From: Aquabacter sp.
GTDB lineage: Bacteria; Pseudomonadota; Alphaproteobacteria; Rhizobiales; Xanthobacteraceae
Reading direction: 5' to 3'
NCBI GenBank assembly: GCA_030147645.1
Contig: JASBUY010000180.1
Location: forward strand, 1-5,198
DNA: 5,198 nt
This document shows, in pieces, positions 4,635 through 5,198 of this stretch. The translations under genes and the position numbers were made by a program. The stretch's first letter is position 1, and each line of letters begins with the position of its first letter. Below the pieces are notes generated by a model. That model was not told the origin of the DNA, made no database searches, and was given only the letters and a program-made list of their open reading frames with translations.

Positions 4635-5198
4635 ATGCCCAGTAAACTGCCGCCCCGCAAGGACAAGAACCGCGTTCCGCGCGCCAAGCGCGCGATCGCC
4701 CCCGCACATAAGGACGCCGAGCGCGTCGCAAAGGTCATCGCCCGCGCCGGCCTCGGCTCGCGCCGGGAGATCGAGGATTGGATCGAGCAGGGCCGTGTCT
4801 CCGTCAACGGCACCGTGCTCCAGACGCCCGCCGTGACCGTGACCGCCCAGGATCTCATTGAGGTGGATGGCGCGCCCCTTCCCGAGAAGGAGCGCACGCG
4901 CCTCTTCCTCTATCATAAGCCCCGGGGCGTCGTGACCACCAACCGCGACCCCGAGGGACGCACCACCCTGTTCGAAATTCTGCCCTCCGGTCTGCCGCGC
5001 CTCGTCTCGGTGGGCCGGCTCGACCTGAATTCCGAAGGCCTGCTGCTCCTCACCAATGATGGCGGCCTCGCGCGGGCGCTGGAATTACCCGAGACCGGCT
5101 GGCTGCGGCGCTATCGCGTGCGGGCCAAGGGCGAGATCGACCAGGCAAAGCTAGATGCACTAATCAAGGGGATCACGGTCGACGGCATCACCTATGGC
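4635..5198 (+). CDS. rluB: Ribosomal pseudouridine synthase, RsuA/RluB family (partial, 5' 188 codons)
   Basis: This enzyme isomerises uridine to pseudouridine in ribosomal RNA. In E. coli, RluB makes Psi2605 of 23S rRNA. The frame is open from the ATG at 4635 to the window edge. A short basic tail (1-25, many Lys and Arg) precedes an S4 RNA-binding domain (about 27-83, ERVAKVIARAGLGSRREIED then RVSVNG). The catalytic domain from about 89 has YHKPRGVVTTNRDPEGRTTL (93-112) and the signature VGRLDLNSEGLLLLTNDG (126-143), where Asp130 is the catalytic aspartate. RYRVRAKG (159-166) matches the conserved Tyr-x-Val strand. The DPEGR-T motif favours RluB over RsuA, RluE or RluF, but the exact target uridine cannot be fixed from sequence alone. 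Many alphaproteobacterial members carry long low-complexity tails, and the missing C-terminus could have one. The start is uncertain because the Shine-Dalgarno is too distant; no upstream in-frame ATG exists nearby. It diverges from tadA. Confidence 0.93.
   Translation, partial: MPSKLPPRKDKNRVPRAKRAIAPAHKDAERVAKVIARAGLGSRREIEDWIEQGRVSVNGTVLQTPAVTVTAQDLIEVDGAPLPEKERTRLFLYHKPRGVVTTNRDPEGRTTLFEILPSGLPRLVSVGRLDLNSEGLLLLTNDGGLARALELPETGWLRRYRVRAKGEIDQAKLDALIKGITVDGITYG

Noticed and set aside
4576..4731. Long version of TadA starting at 4731
   Set aside because: It would overlap the start of the pseudouridine synthase by about 97 bases and add about 52 residues not found in TadA proteins.
4210..4836. 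Plus-strand open frame (208 codons) across tadA and the pseudouridine synthase
   Set aside because: It is a shadow of both genes in a different frame; its product matches nothing recognisable, whereas both genes it covers have intact catalytic motifs.
1..5198. Mobile elements, CRISPR arrays, tRNA/rRNA genes, attachment sites
   Set aside because: No transposase, integrase, regularly spaced repeats, tRNA-like cloverleaf or direct repeats were seen; the gene order and composition look like ordinary chromosome throughout.

Overview
The window looks like chromosomal backbone from a GC-rich alphaproteobacterium, probably of the Hyphomicrobiales (Rhizobiales). The support is strong G/C bias at third codon positions, a DUF2093 gene (a family I know essentially only from alphaproteobacteria), and an XseA and a TadA whose sequences read like rhizobial-type versions. 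Xanthobacteraceae or a relative of Rhodopseudomonas would fit, but the genus is inference. Coding density is very high and no gene-free stretch exceeds about 160 bases.

Layout from left to right. Bases 1-105 (minus) are the first 35 codons of a small DUF2093 protein that leaves the window on the left. After a 161-base gap with several small dyad symmetries comes xseA (267-1775, minus), the large subunit of exonuclease VII. A 132-base divergent spacer separates it from purD (1908-3164, plus), the second enzyme of de novo purine synthesis. Thirty-two bases further, in the same direction, lies an alpha/beta hydrolase (3197-4105, plus) that carries every catalytic and halide-pocket residue known from fluoroacetate dehalogenase. 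It converges on tadA (4126-4575, minus), the tRNA wobble adenosine deaminase. The convergent gap is only 20 bases, and a short inverted repeat takes in both stop codons. Divergent from tadA, a 23S rRNA pseudouridine synthase of the RsuA/RluB type (4635 to the right edge, plus) is cut off by the window after 188 codons.

Functionally this is mostly housekeeping: DNA repair (XseA), purine synthesis (PurD), and decoding or ribosome modification (TadA and the pseudouridine synthase). The one accessory-looking gene is the dehalogenase-type hydrolase, placed behind purD and probably read from the same transcript. I see no tRNA or rRNA gene, insertion sequence, CRISPR array or phage module, and no convincing undescribed multi-gene system. 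The points most worth a second look are the dehalogenase and its location, followed by the small hairpins and start-site ambiguities listed below.
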